Origin: Acidobacteriota bacterium
Lineage (GTDB): Bacteria; Acidobacteriota; Thermoanaerobaculia; UBA5066; Gp7-AA6
Direction: 5' to 3'
Assembly (NCBI GenBank): GCA_020199905.1
Contig: JAIVJS010000010.1
Location: forward strand, 1 to 52,374
Length of the DNA stretch: 52,374 nt
Shown here piece after piece: positions 6,775 to 15,574 of the stretch. A model generated the notes under the pieces. That model saw only the letters and a program-made list of their open reading frames with translations, did not search any database and was not told where the DNA came from. Numbering within the stretch: position 1 is the stretch's first letter; each line of letters begins with the position of its first letter. The translations under genes were made by a program, and so were the position numbers.

Positions 6775-9206
6775 TTCCGGACGCCGCCGGCGCCCGTCGC
6801 GGCGAGGTCGCGGGCGCGTCCGTCGCCGCCCTCGGCCGGGGTGGGAATGCGGACGGCGTCGGGATACGGAATCGTTGGAAAAGACGCCGGGCCGACGCGC
6901 GCGGGCTGTCCCGCCGCTCTCGCCTTGAGCGCCCGGGCAATCTTCTCCGGCGTCACCGGGATCTCGTCGATCCGCACCCCGACCGCGTCGAAGACGGCGT
7001 TGGCGACCGCCGGCGGGATCGGCAGGAGCGGGCCCTGCCCCACCTCCTTCGCGCCGAACGGGCCGTTGGGATCGGGGTCCTCGACCAGCAGCGTCACCAC
7101 CTCGGGCATCTCGAGCGTCGTGGGGCTCTTGTACTCGAGCATGGAGGGCGCCTTGTGCATGACGTTTCCGTTGACGTCGTCGCGATACGCCATCTCCTCC
7201 ATCATGGCTTCGCCGAGCCCCATGTAGACGGAGCCCTCGACCTGCCCGATGACGAGAACCGGGTTGATGCATTTCCCGACGTCGTGCGCGATCCAGATCT
7301 TCGGAACGGTGTAGATCCCCGTTGCCGGGTCGACGTCGACCTCCACGACGGCGGCGGAATAGGAGTACGCGGGCGACGGTCCGACGCCCGCCCCGCGATA
7401 GCGGCCGGCGGACGGCGGAGGCGTGTAGGAGCCGACGGTCCCGATCGTCCCGAACTTCGACTCGGCCGCGATCACGGCGTCGACGAAGGAGAGCCCCTTG
7501 TCCGGGTCCTCGACATCGAAGACGCGGCCTTCGGCCAGAGCCACGCGGGAGCCCGGAATCTCGAGCTTCTCGCCCGCCGCGGCGACGAGCATCTCGCGGG
7601 CTCGCTCGGCAGCCTGCAGCGCGGCGTTCCCCGTCATGAGCGTCACCCGCGAGGAATACGAGCCCAGATCCACCGGCGTCAGGTCGGTGTCGGCGGTGAC
7701 CACGCGGATGTCGAAAGGATCGATGCCGAGGACCTCGGCAACGACGTAGGCGAGGACGGAATCGCTCCCCTGGCCGATGTCCGTCGAGCCGCAGAAGACG
7801 GTGACTCCGCCGCTGCGGTCGAGCTTCAACTGGACGCCGGACTGGGGCATCGCGTTCCAGTAAATCGGCAGCCCCGCGCCGCAGATGTACGACGAGCACG
7901 CGATTCCGAGGCCGCGGCCCCGCGGCAGCCTGCCGCGGCGCTCCTTCCAACCCGACGCGGCGACGACCTTTTCGATGCAGGCCCCGAGGCCCATCGAACC
8001 GATGCGGAGGAAGTTGGCGGTGATCGAGGACGGCGGCTGCAGGTGGGAGAGGCGCATCGCGGCCGGATCGAAGCCGAGGTCGACGGCGATCTTGTCGAGC
8101 TGGGCCTCGAGGGCGAACCGCGGCTGCGGCGTGCCGTGGCCGCGCTTGGGTCCGCACGGCGGCTTGTTCGTGAATACGCGCGCTCCGTCGAACCGATAGA
8201 CCGGGACGGGATACGTCACCGTCTGCAGCGCGCCGGAGTAGTACGTCGAGGCGACGCCGTACGAGCCGTAGGCGCCGCCGTCGAGGACGGTCTGGAAGTG
8301 CATGGCGGTGATCGACCCGTCGCGCCGCACGCCGGTGCGCGCGCGCATGAGGATGGGATGGCGGCCGCGGTGGCAGTAGAACACTTCCTCTCGCGTCAGG
8401 CAGATCTTGACCGGGCGTCCGGTCACGCGCGAAAGATGCGCGACGACGATCTCGTGGTTGAAGGGATCGGATTTCCCGCCGAAGCCTCCCCCGTTCGGAG
8501 TCGCGATCACGCGGATCCGCGCCGCGGGCATCTCCAGGACCTTCGCCAGGGCGCGGTGGACGTAGTGAGGCGTCTGCGTCGAGCTCCAGAGCGTGAGCTT
8601 CCCGTCGGGACCGAGATCGGCCAGCGCGGCGTGCTGCTCCAGCGGCAGGTGCGTGTTTCCCTCGTAGAAGAAGAGATCGTCGTAGATCTTCTCGGCGCGC
8701 GCGAAGCCCTCCTCAACGTCGCCGAACTCCATGGAAACGAGCTTGTGGAAGTTGTCCCGGTCGCCGTAGTCGTGGATTCGGGGGAACGGGGTTTCGACCG
8801 CCTGCTCGATCGAGGCGATCGTCGGAAGATCCTCGTAGTCGACCTCGATCAACGCGAGCGCCTCGTTGGCCGTCTCCTCGTCGAGGGCCGCGACGGCGGA
8901 GATAGGATCGCCCACGAAGCGGACTCGATCGAGGCAAAGCGCGTGCTCATCCTGCGAGACCGGGAGGATGCCGAACGGAATGGGCAGGTCGCGGCCCGTC
9001 GCGATCGCCAGAACGCCCGGCAGCGCGGCGGCGCGCGAGACGTCGACGCGGCGCAGAATGGCGTGCGTCCGCCGAGACCGCAGCAGTTTGCAGTGCAGCA
9101 TCCGGGGAAGGACGAGGTCGTCGGCGAACCGGGTCTGTCCCGTCACCTTCGCGGCCGCATCGACCTTCTCGTAAGGGCGGCCGACGACGCGCGTCGGCGG
9201 ACTCAC
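6762..9206 (-). CDS. hcrA: Molybdenum-binding subunit of a 4-hydroxybenzoyl-CoA reductase-like enzyme
   Basis: An 814-residue protein of the xanthine oxidase large-subunit family: an N-terminal a/b hammerhead domain (GQTRFADDLVLPRMLHCKLL) and a molybdopterin-binding domain. It has the GGGFGGKSDPF motif near residue 238, the CGPKRGHGTPQ stretch, and GAKEVGQGPLLPIP containing the likely catalytic Glu at about 721. The start is GTG 9206, overlapping the TGA of the 2Fe-2S gene in a GTGA junction, and the residues directly after it match family N-termini. With the four-Cys FAD subunit downstream, reductive dehydroxylation of 4-hydroxybenzoyl-CoA to benzoyl-CoA is the favoured reaction. Another aromatic or purine hydroxylase activity is not excluded. 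Molybdopterin cytosine dinucleotide is the expected cofactor. The last codons run into a heptad repeat. Confidence 0.85.
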   Translation of the reverse strand: MSPPTRVVGRPYEKVDAAAKVTGQTRFADDLVLPRMLHCKLLRSRRTHAILRRVDVSRAAALPGVLAIATGRDLPIPFGILPVSQDEHALCLDRVRFVGDPISAVAALDEETANEALALIEVDYEDLPTIASIEQAVETPFPRIHDYGDRDNFHKLVSMEFGDVEEGFARAEKIYDDLFFYEGNTHLPLEQHAALADLGPDGKLTLWSSTQTPHYVHRALAKVLEMPAARIRVIATPNGGGFGGKSDPFNHEIVVAHLSRVTGRPVKICLTREEVFYCHRGRHPILMRARTGVRRDGSITAMHFQTVLDGGAYGSYGVASTYYSGALQTVTYPVPVYRFDGARVFTNKPPCGPKRGHGTPQPRFALEAQLDKIAVDLGFDPAAMRLSHLQPPSSITANFLRIGSMGLGACIEKVVAASGWKERRGRLPRGRGLGIACSSYICGAGLPIYWNAMPQSGVQLKLDRSGGVTVFCGSTDIGQGSDSVLAYVVAEVLGIDPFDIRVVTADTDLTPVDLGSYSSRVTLMTGNAALQAAERAREMLVAAAGEKLEIPGSRVALAEGRVFDVEDPDKGLSFVDAVIAAESKFGTIGTVGSYTPPPSAGRYRGAGVGPSPAYSYSAAVVEVDVDPATGIYTVPKIWIAHDVGKCINPVLVIGQVEGSVYMGLGEAMMEEMAYRDDVNGNVMHKAPSMLEYKSPTTLEMPEVVTLLVEDPDPNGPFGAKEVGQGPLLPIPPAVANAVFDAVGVRIDEIPVTPEKIARALKARAAGQPARVGPASFPTIPYPDAVRIPTPAEGGDGRARDLAATGAGGVRKADR

Positions 9207-9883
9207 CGCGGCTCCCGGCCGTCGGGCTTTTCGTTTTCCGTTTTCCGATCTGGTTGACCGCGGAGTACCGCGGCCGTCTCGCTCCCGCTGGTCGCTCGGC
9301 TCCCGTTTCCCGCATCCAGGACCGGCAGCAGGCCGCTGTCGTCGAAGTCCGTCCCGTAGAGCGTTTCGCGACGCGGAGACGCGTCTTCGCCGCGCAGGCG
9401 CGCGGCCGCGAGCTCGACGGCCTCGTAGATCTTGATGTAGCCGGTGCACCGGCAGATGTTCCCGGCCAGCGCCTCCTGGATCTGACGAAACGTCGGCGAC
9501 GGGTTGGCGTCGAGGAGCGCCTGAGCGGTCAGCAGGAACCCGGGCGTGCAGTACCCGCACTGGGCCGCGCCGAGCTCCGCGAAGGTCTTCTGCAGCGGAT
9601 GGAGCCCTGACGCGGACGCCATCCCCTCGACGGTTTCGACCGCGCGCCCCTGGCAAGCGAGACCGAGCACGAGGCAGGAGAGAACGGGACGGCCGTCCAC
9701 CAGCACCGCGCAGGCCCCGCACTCGCCCAGCTCGCAGCCGTGCTTGGTCCCGGTGAGCTGCAGGTCCTCGCGGAGGACCTCGAGCAGCGTCTTGTAGGAA
9801 GCGAAGGAGACTTCGACGGGCTCGCCGTTGACGTGCAGGCTGATGGAGGATTTTGAACGCAGAAAATCGTTCGACGGCGCCAT
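9203..9883 (-). CDS. hcrC: [2Fe-2S] subunit of a 4-hydroxybenzoyl-CoA reductase-like enzyme
   Basis: A 226-residue protein. Residues about 14-165 are the standard two-cluster subunit: plant-type [2Fe-2S] cysteines 50, 55, 58 and 70 (GCELGECGAC...SC), and the four-helix [2Fe-2S] domain with Cys 109, 112, 144 and 146 (QCGYC...ICRC). Family members are usually about 150-165 residues; the extra 60 residues here are low-complexity and end in a segment (RKTENEKPDGREPR) encoded by a heptad repeat tract. The tail is probably accidental. It transfers electrons between the molybdenum site and FAD. First gene of the operon; a perfect inverted repeat lies 50-63 bp upstream of ATG 9883. Confidence 0.9.
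   Translation of the reverse strand: MAPSNDFLRSKSSISLHVNGEPVEVSFASYKTLLEVLREDLQLTGTKHGCELGECGACAVLVDGRPVLSCLVLGLACQGRAVETVEGMASASGLHPLQKTFAELGAAQCGYCTPGFLLTAQALLDANPSPTFRQIQEALAGNICRCTGYIKIYEAVELAAARLRGEDASPRRETLYGTDFDDSGLLPVLDAGNGSRATSGSETAAVLRGQPDRKTENEKPDGREPR
9227..9247. repeat. Heptad repeat tract, three units (TTTTCCG family)
   Basis: CTTTTCG, TTTTCCG, TTTTCCG. It lies inside the 3' end of the hcrC reading frame and encodes part of its unusual C-terminal tail. Related units occur at 49498-49518. Confidence 0.65.
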
Positions 9884-9932
9884 GTTCGTTGATGGTAATC
9901 CGTTCAGAGAGAAGAAGAAAGCAGGGGTTCAT

Positions 9933-9946
9933 TGACCGACCGGTCA
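9933..9946. promoter_or_regulatory. Candidate TetR-family operator upstream of the hcr-like operon
   Basis: TGACCGACCGGTCA is a perfect 6-2-6 inverted repeat (TGACCG-AC-CGGTCA) located 50-63 bp upstream of the hcrC start codon. GACCG-type palindromes of this form are typical of TetR regulators of acyl-CoA and aromatic-CoA pathways. No regulator gene is present nearby, so the regulator would act in trans. Function is inferred from sequence form and position only. Confidence 0.5.
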
Positions 9947-10059
9947 GACGGTCGGAGAACGAGAACAGGAACGTTCGGGCTCGCGGTCAGGGTGCGGAGA
10001 CGGAGAGGACTCCGGCTTCTCGCTCTCACTCAACAGTTGTCAGGCTTTTGTGCCGCCCC

Positions 10060-10156
10060 TCACCGCCCGCCCTCTCCCCCGGCGCGCGGGGAGGGAGCGG
10101 AGCTGACGGGTTGGTCGAAATTGGCCAGGCTTTTCTCCCGCGCGGGGAGAGGAGAA
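10060..10156. repeat. GC-rich palindromic extragenic element
   Basis: Two imperfect GC-rich hairpins: CCCTCTCCCCC with GGGGAGGG around 10070-10095, and TTCTCCC with GGGGAGA around 10132-10150. Each follows a CAGGCTTTT direct repeat (10041 and 10127). The form is that of REP/BIME-type extragenic palindromes. It occupies most of the 333-bp gene-free stretch 9884-10216, together with the operator and a terminator. Confidence 0.4.
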
Positions 10157-10166
10157 GACGAGAAAG

Positions 10167-10192
10167 AAAAAGGGGCTCCTCGACGGAGCCCC
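10167..10192 (-). terminator. Rho-independent terminator of the OmpA-like gene
   Basis: Minus-strand hairpin GGGGCTCC-N5-GGAGCCCC (10172-10192) followed by a T run (plus-strand A at 10167-10171), 25 bp after the stop codon at 10217. Confidence 0.85.
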
Positions 10193-10216
10193 TGGGTTCA
10201 GGCGATGGAGTCCGGG

Positions 10217-11269
10217 CTATTGATTCCGGAACGTCACGACGATGTCGGCGTGGCCCTGCCGGCTCGCGTTGGCCAGGTCCGTTCGCGTCGTGATGCGCGA
10301 GGCGTCGATGCCGTGGCGCTCGACGAGATACTGCCTCGCGTTCTCGGCGCGCTGCCGGGCGAGGGACTCTCCGCGCGCTCCGCCGGTGGCGTCCGGAAAG
10401 CCGACCACTTCAACCGTCGCGCGCGGGTTGTCGCGGAGCCGCAGCGCGACCGCGTCGAGACGCGCCTTGGCGATGTTGGTCAGCCGGGCCTTGCCCCGGT
10501 CGAAATCGATCGTGTCCGTCGTGGGCTGGCGGGGCGGGGCCGGAGGAGGCGTTGCGATCGGCGCGGGCGCGGGCTCGGGCGTGACGGCCGCGGCAGGCGG
10601 CGCGGGCGGCGGCGGCGCGACGGGGGCCGGAGCCGGAGTCACGATCGCGGGCTGCGCGTTGCCGCCGAAATGGAAGAGCACGCCGATGTTCGGCTGCAGG
10701 TCCATGCGTCCGGCCTGCTCGAAGGGCCCGAACTGGTCGGAGAGCGTCGTTCGGAAGTTGTACTGGCCCTTCATCTCGAGGCGCATCCCGACGACCTTGT
10801 TGAACCGGTATTCGGAACCGAACGCGAGGTATGCGATCGGAACGCCTTTCCCGCGGAAGTAGGGGACCGGGCGGCTCGCTCCGCCGCCGGCGGCGACGTA
10901 GGTGTTCCAGCCGGGCACCCGGGGAGTGAAATCCCACATCGCGCCGGCCGTGAACTCCCAGTAGCTGGGGACACGGTCGGGACGGGTGAACTGGCCCGTG
11001 GCCTCGATGGCGAGATTGTCCGTGAAGAAATGACCGAAGCGGCCGCCCAGGAAGAGGAAATCGTTCTGATCGACGTCGCACCGGCAATACACGTCCTTGT
11101 GTCCGAAGAACGTCATGCCGATGTGCGGACCGATGTACGTCTCCCCTGCCAGCGACGCCCTCGGCGCGACCATGTCGCTGACCTCGGTGGCCGGCTGCGC
11201 GGACGAGACGGAGGCCGCCAAAAGCAGCACCGCACCCGTCCCCAGGACTCCCCATCTCGATTTCGACAT
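10217..11269 (-). CDS. OmpA-family outer-membrane protein
   Basis: A 350-residue protein. The signal peptide MSKSRWGVLGTGAVLLLAAS ends near AQPA. Residues about 35-205 look like an eight-stranded outer-membrane barrel (alternating aromatic strands such as FFTDNLAIEATGQF and NKVVGMRLEMKGQYNF). A Pro/Ala-rich linker spans about 215-255. The C-terminal OmpA domain has DTIDFDRGKARLT and LARQRAENARQYLVERHGI, which normally binds peptidoglycan. ATG 11269 is preferred because GGAGG lies seven bases upstream. The gene follows the SdrD-like gene by 35 bp on the same strand and is probably co-transcribed, which would place a cell-wall-anchored barrel next to an adhesin-like stalk. A strong terminator follows. 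Confidence 0.85.
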   Translation of the reverse strand: MSKSRWGVLGTGAVLLLAASVSSAQPATEVSDMVAPRASLAGETYIGPHIGMTFFGHKDVYCRCDVDQNDFLFLGGRFGHFFTDNLAIEATGQFTRPDRVPSYWEFTAGAMWDFTPRVPGWNTYVAAGGGASRPVPYFRGKGVPIAYLAFGSEYRFNKVVGMRLEMKGQYNFRTTLSDQFGPFEQAGRMDLQPNIGVLFHFGGNAQPAIVTPAPAPVAPPPPAPPAAAVTPEPAPAPIATPPPAPPRQPTTDTIDFDRGKARLTNIAKARLDAVALRLRDNPRATVEVVGFPDATGGARGESLARQRAENARQYLVERHGIDASRITTRTDLANASRQGHADIVVTFRNQ

Positions 11270-11304
11270 CTTCAAGCCTCCGCGCATGCGCGCTCCAGGT
11301 CGTT

Positions 11305-13491
11305 TCAACACTTGTTCAGGAAGAGGAAGCCACCGGCGTTCTGCCCGGAAACCACGGTGACGGTGTACGTCTGCGGAGCCCCCGGGCTCCCCGGGAACGT
11401 CTGGAAGAAATTCGCCGGAAGGATCTCCGAGATCACGTACCTTCCAGGAGCCACGCCGTCGAAGCGGAAAACTCCATCAGGGCCCGACGTCGCCTGCCGG
11501 GTCGTCCCGTCGGAAGCGGTGAGCACGAACACGATCCCCGCGAGCGGGCGGTCGATACCGTCCACGATTCCATTGCTGTTCAGATCGAGGATCTTCAATC
11601 CGGACACCGATCCCGCGCCGCCCGGCCCCGTGACCTGGTTGCCGAAGAGCAGGCCCGTCCGCGTCTCCCCGGAGGCGACGGTCACGGAAATGACCCCCGC
11701 TCCGCCCGGAGCCGTCTGGGTGAATCCGACCGGCACGACTTCGGAGACCACGTAGGTTCCCGGCGCGACACCGGTGAACGTGAAGCTGCCGTCCGATGCG
11801 GTGGTCGTCTGCACGCCCGTCCCCGCGCCGCCGGGGCCCGAAAGCCGGATGGTGACGCCCGCCCCGCCGGGCTCGCCGGCATCCCGGGCACCGTTCCCGT
11901 TCACGTCGATGAACTTGAAGCCGCTGATGGAGGCGGGAGAAGCGAGCGCCTGGTTGCCGAACAGAAGACCGGACACGGTCCGGGTCGAGACGTTCAAGGT
12001 CGCCGTCGCGGTTCCCGGAGCGGCGGGCGCCGTCTGCCGGAAACCCGGCGGGACGGTTTCGATGACGGCGTACGTGCCGAAGGGAACGGCCGTGAACGTG
12101 AAGGTCCCGTCCGCGCCGGTGACGACGGTCCGCGGGGTGAATCCGACCGGACCCGAGATGGTGAACGTCACGCCGGGCTGGCCGGCCTCGCCCGCATCGC
12201 GAACCCCATTGCCGTTCGCATCGAGGAACTTGGTCCCGGAGATCGTCCCGGTCAGGACTCCCCGGAAATTTCCGAACAGATTATTGATCGAGCTTCCGCC
12301 CGCGACGGAGGTCACGGTGATGAAGCCGCTCGCCGGGGTCGTCTGCGTGAAGCCGGCGGGCGCCGTCTCGACTAAGAAATACGGACCCGGGGTCACGTTG
12401 GTGAACAGGAAGTTGCCGTTCGCGTCCGTCACCACCGAGCGGCTGACGCCGGGGGCCGCAGGCGTTCCCGGGAAGAGGCTGACCGTGACTCCGGCGAGGG
12501 GCGGCTCGCCCGGATCGCGAACGCCATTCGCGTTCAAGTCCTCGAACTTGACGCCGCCAATGGCATTGGGGATGAGTTGGTTTCCGAAGTCGAGCCCGGT
12601 GAAGTCCGCGTCGCAGACCGAGATGAAGTAGCCGAGGTCGCGGGCGACGAGGCGCCGCGAGATCCGCCGGTTGAGCGGACCTGTCTGCGCATAGCCGAAC
12701 GGCACGCGCTCGGTGACGTGGTAACCCGCCCCCTCCGTCAGGCCGCAGATCTGAAACGATCCATCGGCGCGCGTCAAACCCGTCAGCGCCGGACCCCCGC
12801 CTCCTTCGGCGCGAATCTCCACTCCCGCGATGCCGGTCTCCCCGGCGTCGCGAATCCCATTGCCGTTCGCGTCTGCGAACTTGACCCCGGAGACGCAGAA
12901 GGTGGGCTGGCAGTTGCGCTTGTCCTCGACCCGGAAGGCCAGGATGCGCGAAAACTCGGGCCGAAATCCATGAAAGCATCCCGTGCTGCATTCGTTGTCC
13001 GGCGCGTCCGCCGGGTCGACGAACTGGGAGGCCGGAGTGATCCAGACGAGATACGCCGCCTGACCGGGACCTGCGTCGAGAAAGGGCGAGAGCGCCACAG
13101 AGCTCGAGCCACACGCGGAGGTCGGACCGACGGCGTGCGTCTGCAGGATGACCGCCGGCGAGCTCGGAATCGTCCCCGCCGTCGCGTACGAGTCGAGAAC
13201 GCCCGAAGCCACTTCGAACCGGCGGTCCGAAGCCGCGTCCGTCGAGAGCAGGCGCTGTCCGGTGGCATCGGTCACTTGAAAATAGTAGGTCCCGTCGGAG
13301 AGGAGATCCGTCGAGTCGCAGGGCGCCGCCGCGCTGCTGACCGTCAGGAAAACATCTTCCCGATCGGAAAATACGCGGGACGCGCCGCCCCCGCCATCGA
13401 GAGTTCGAATGGCGCCGGGGACCTGGGCGAGAGCAGGCAACGAGCAGAGGGCGACAGCAAGCAGGCTGAGAGCAAGACGGACCGACTTCAT
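11305..13491 (-). CDS. Secreted SdrD/CnaB-like repeat protein, five repeats
   Basis: A 728-residue protein. Signal peptide: MKSVRLALSLLAVALCSLPA, cleaved near ALAQ. Residues about 25-200 are a domain I do not recognise, with several cysteines (PCDSTD, SACGSS, NECSTGCFHG). Five tandem SdrD_B-type beta-sandwich repeats follow, each with a Ca-binding loop of the form D-x-N-x-N-G-x-x-D-x-G-E (for example FKFIDVNGNGARDAGEP) and a V-x-E-x-x-P-x-G-F-x-Q-T strand. The fifth is divergent (LDLNSNGIVDGIDRP). There is no LPXTG or PEP-CTERM anchor; it ends FLFLNKC. A surface or extracellular stalk role is inferred. It shares its strand and operon spacing with the OmpA-like gene and is divergent from the PP2C gene. 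Confidence 0.85.
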   Translation of the reverse strand: MKSVRLALSLLAVALCSLPALAQVPGAIRTLDGGGGASRVFSDREDVFLTVSSAAAPCDSTDLLSDGTYYFQVTDATGQRLLSTDAASDRRFEVASGVLDSYATAGTIPSSPAVILQTHAVGPTSACGSSSVALSPFLDAGPGQAAYLVWITPASQFVDPADAPDNECSTGCFHGFRPEFSRILAFRVEDKRNCQPTFCVSGVKFADANGNGIRDAGETGIAGVEIRAEGGGGPALTGLTRADGSFQICGLTEGAGYHVTERVPFGYAQTGPLNRRISRRLVARDLGYFISVCDADFTGLDFGNQLIPNAIGGVKFEDLNANGVRDPGEPPLAGVTVSLFPGTPAAPGVSRSVVTDANGNFLFTNVTPGPYFLVETAPAGFTQTTPASGFITVTSVAGGSSINNLFGNFRGVLTGTISGTKFLDANGNGVRDAGEAGQPGVTFTISGPVGFTPRTVVTGADGTFTFTAVPFGTYAVIETVPPGFRQTAPAAPGTATATLNVSTRTVSGLLFGNQALASPASISGFKFIDVNGNGARDAGEPGGAGVTIRLSGPGGAGTGVQTTTASDGSFTFTGVAPGTYVVSEVVPVGFTQTAPGGAGVISVTVASGETRTGLLFGNQVTGPGGAGSVSGLKILDLNSNGIVDGIDRPLAGIVFVLTASDGTTRQATSGPDGVFRFDGVAPGRYVISEILPANFFQTFPGSPGAPQTYTVTVVSGQNAGGFLFLNKC

Positions 13492-13666
13492 GCCGACTTC
13501 CTTCCTCGTTCCGTGCGGAGTGATGTTCAATTGAGCCTCGGGCGTCGGGTGGGCTGCATGCAAGCGAAATGCCGACATCCAGGCACCTGCGCCGGCGCGG
13601 CGCGGAGGTACAGTCCCACCGGGCGTAAGTTGAGCACGTCGCGCGGCGAAGATCAAGGAGACGAAA

Positions 13667-14443
13667 ATGCGCATGACCGCGTTCGGCATGACGGACAAGG
13701 GCCGCCGCCGGCCCAACAATGAGGATGACCTCGCGCTCGTCGACCTGTCTGACGGCCGCAACATCGAGGAGTGCTCCGCTTCCGATCTTCCGGTCGGGGA
13801 TTCGGGCGTGCTCCTCGCGGTCTGCGACGGCGTGGGCGGCCGCCGGGCGGGGGAAGTCGCGAGCGCTCTCGCGCTCTCGGAGCTCGCCTCCGAGATGGAG
13901 GCCGCCGCGAACGGTTGCCCGCGGCGCAGCCTGTTCGGAGAGGCCGTCGAGCGGGTGAATCGCGCCGTGTGGAAAAAGGCGCACGAAGACCCGCGCCTGG
14001 ACGGTATGGCGACGACTCTGACCGCCGCCGTCGTGTGCCGTCGCCGGGCGATCCTCGCGCACGTCGGCGACTCGCGCGCCTACCTCCTGCGGGGCGGAGC
14101 GATCCGCCAGGTGACGCGCGACCAGTCCTTCGTGCAGTCCCTCGTCGCGGGAGGAGCGTTGACCGAGGAAGAAGCGGCCCACTCGCCGTACAGAAACGTC
14201 ATCCTTCAGGCGGTCGGGAGAAAGAAGACGGTCGAAGTCGCGCTCGACGCCTGCGAGCTTGAGGCCGGAGACACGATCGCTCTATGCACCGACGGGCTCT
14301 CCGAGAAGGTCGAGAAGAACGACCTGGAACGCGCGCTGATGGGACCGGATATCGAGCAGGCCGTCAGGTCCCTCGTGGCGCTCGCCAACGAACGAGGCGG
14401 CGAAGACAACATCACCCTTCTCGTGGCTCGCATCGGCGAGTGA
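13667..14443 (+). CDS. PP2C-family Ser/Thr protein phosphatase
   Basis: A 258-residue soluble PPM phosphatase. The metal-binding motifs are all present: GRRRPNNEDD (residues 12-21), VCDGVGG (about 53-59), HVGDSRAYLL (about 131-140), CTDGLSEKV (about 207-215) and GGEDNITLLV (about 244-253). This is the Stp1/PrpC type that dephosphorylates Ser/Thr kinase substrates using two Mn/Mg ions. No cognate Hanks-type kinase lies in the window. ATG 13667 is preceded by AGGAGACGAAA. It is divergent from the SdrD-like gene across a 175-bp intergenic region and is a single-gene unit. The FHA-GAF protein at 2877 is a plausible member of the same phospho-signalling network, by inference. Confidence 0.93.
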   Translation: MRMTAFGMTDKGRRRPNNEDDLALVDLSDGRNIEECSASDLPVGDSGVLLAVCDGVGGRRAGEVASALALSELASEMEAAANGCPRRSLFGEAVERVNRAVWKKAHEDPRLDGMATTLTAAVVCRRRAILAHVGDSRAYLLRGGAIRQVTRDQSFVQSLVAGGALTEEEAAHSPYRNVILQAVGRKKTVEVALDACELEAGDTIALCTDGLSEKVEKNDLERALMGPDIEQAVRSLVALANERGGEDNITLLVARIGE

Positions 14444-14525
14444 CCGCGCGCCGTCGCGCCGCTCCGCTCTCCCCTGCGGGCGATCCACCTCCTCCTCGCC
14501 GAAACGCGCCTGATCGGCGGGACTC

Positions 14526-15470
14526 TCAGCCGGGAGGCCGCATCTCTTCCCGGGTCGAGGAGCGTTCCGCGGAGGTCCGGAGCGCGGCGCGGTAACGGGT
14601 CCGGCGGCGCCGTCCCCTTTCGCCGGGTGTGACGAGCGCCGCGAAATATCGGGCCGCGGCACCCGCGCGCAGAACGAGGCCGGCCAATCCGCCCAGGACC
14701 GGCCCGTGGTGCTTGGTCACGTAGCGCCGCAGCGAGGCGTGCAGGAGCCCGAAGAGCGGGTCTCCGCCGGAGGCGCCGCCGACGTGGATGACCGACGCGG
14801 CGGGCTCGTAGAGGATTCGCCAGCCGTTTTTCCGAAGACGGGCGAGCAGGTCGGTCTCCTCCGCGTAGAGAAAGAACGCCTCGTCGAAACCTCCCGCCTG
14901 GTCGAACGCGGAGCGGCGGACGAGCAGCGCGGCGCCCATCAGCGCTTCGACGCTGCCAAAACGCGCGTGATCTTCCCGCGTCCGCGTGTGGCCCCGCAGA
15001 AAGCCTCTCCCTCTCGCCAGCGCCGCCGCGCCGGAGCTCTCGCAAAAGATTCGCCACGGAGTCGGAAGGCGCGTGATCGAGGGCTGAGGTCTGCCGTCGG
15101 GGTACGAGAGCCGCGGGCCGGCGGCGGCGGCGCCCTTGTCTTCCTCGAGCGCGCGCACCAGCGCCGCGACCGCACCGGGCGCCACCCGGGCATCGGAGTT
15201 CAAGAAGAGGAGGTAGGGCGCGACGGTCTCGCGGGCGCCACGGTTGCAGCCGGCGCCATAGCCCGCGTTGGAGGAGGCGACCACCACGCGGGCGCGCGGC
15301 ACCTCATCGCCAAGGAGGTCCCCGACTCGATCCTTCGAGTCGTTGTCGACGACGACGATCGTGCACCCGGAGCAGGTGTCGGCGACGGAGCGGGCGGCGA
15401 GAACGGTTTCTCGAGGCGTCTTGTAGTGGACAATGACCGCGGCGACCGAGGAGAGCGAGGCGGCGGTCAT
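14526..15470 (-). CDS. Family 2 glycosyltransferase, rhamnosyltransferase-like
   Basis: A 314-residue GT2 enzyme: AAVIVHYKTP at the nucleotide-binding start, VVVDNDSKD (about 40-48), the LFLNSDARV metal-binding segment (about 88-96), and AEETDLLARL (about 199-208) for the catalytic base region. The SSNAGYGAGCNRGA signature is typical of the WsbD/rhamnosyltransferase branch. A basic, hydrophobic tail suggests membrane association. It is transcribed away from the main polysaccharide cluster, sharing the short 15471-15575 region with it, and is convergent with the PP2C gene. Acceptor and donor cannot be assigned. Confidence 0.88.
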   Translation of the reverse strand: MTAASLSSVAAVIVHYKTPRETVLAARSVADTCSGCTIVVVDNDSKDRVGDLLGDEVPRARVVVASSNAGYGAGCNRGARETVAPYLLFLNSDARVAPGAVAALVRALEEDKGAAAAGPRLSYPDGRPQPSITRLPTPWRIFCESSGAAALARGRGFLRGHTRTREDHARFGSVEALMGAALLVRRSAFDQAGGFDEAFFLYAEETDLLARLRKNGWRILYEPAASVIHVGGASGGDPLFGLLHASLRRYVTKHHGPVLGGLAGLVLRAGAAARYFAALVTPGERGRRRRTRYRAALRTSAERSSTREEMRPPG

Positions 15471-15574
15471 CGTCGAGGCGTCGGAAAAACGGCCCCGAAA
15501 GGGACCGGCGTTTCGAGCGTTTCTCCCTGTCCCGACGCGGTTTGCGCGCGTTCCGCCGTGGTATAAACACGAGG

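Noticed and set aside
7155..9257. A 700-codon plus-strand frame opposite the molybdenum subunit gene
   Set aside because: It is antisense to a clear XdhB-family protein, is rich in Arg/Asp/Gly as expected for a GC-rich shadow frame, and contains no recognisable motif.
13667..14443. Possible link of PP2C, FHA-GAF and a kinase into a local phospho-signalling locus
   Set aside because: No Ser/Thr kinase gene is present in the window, and the FHA-GAF gene is 10 kb away on the other strand with unrelated genes between.
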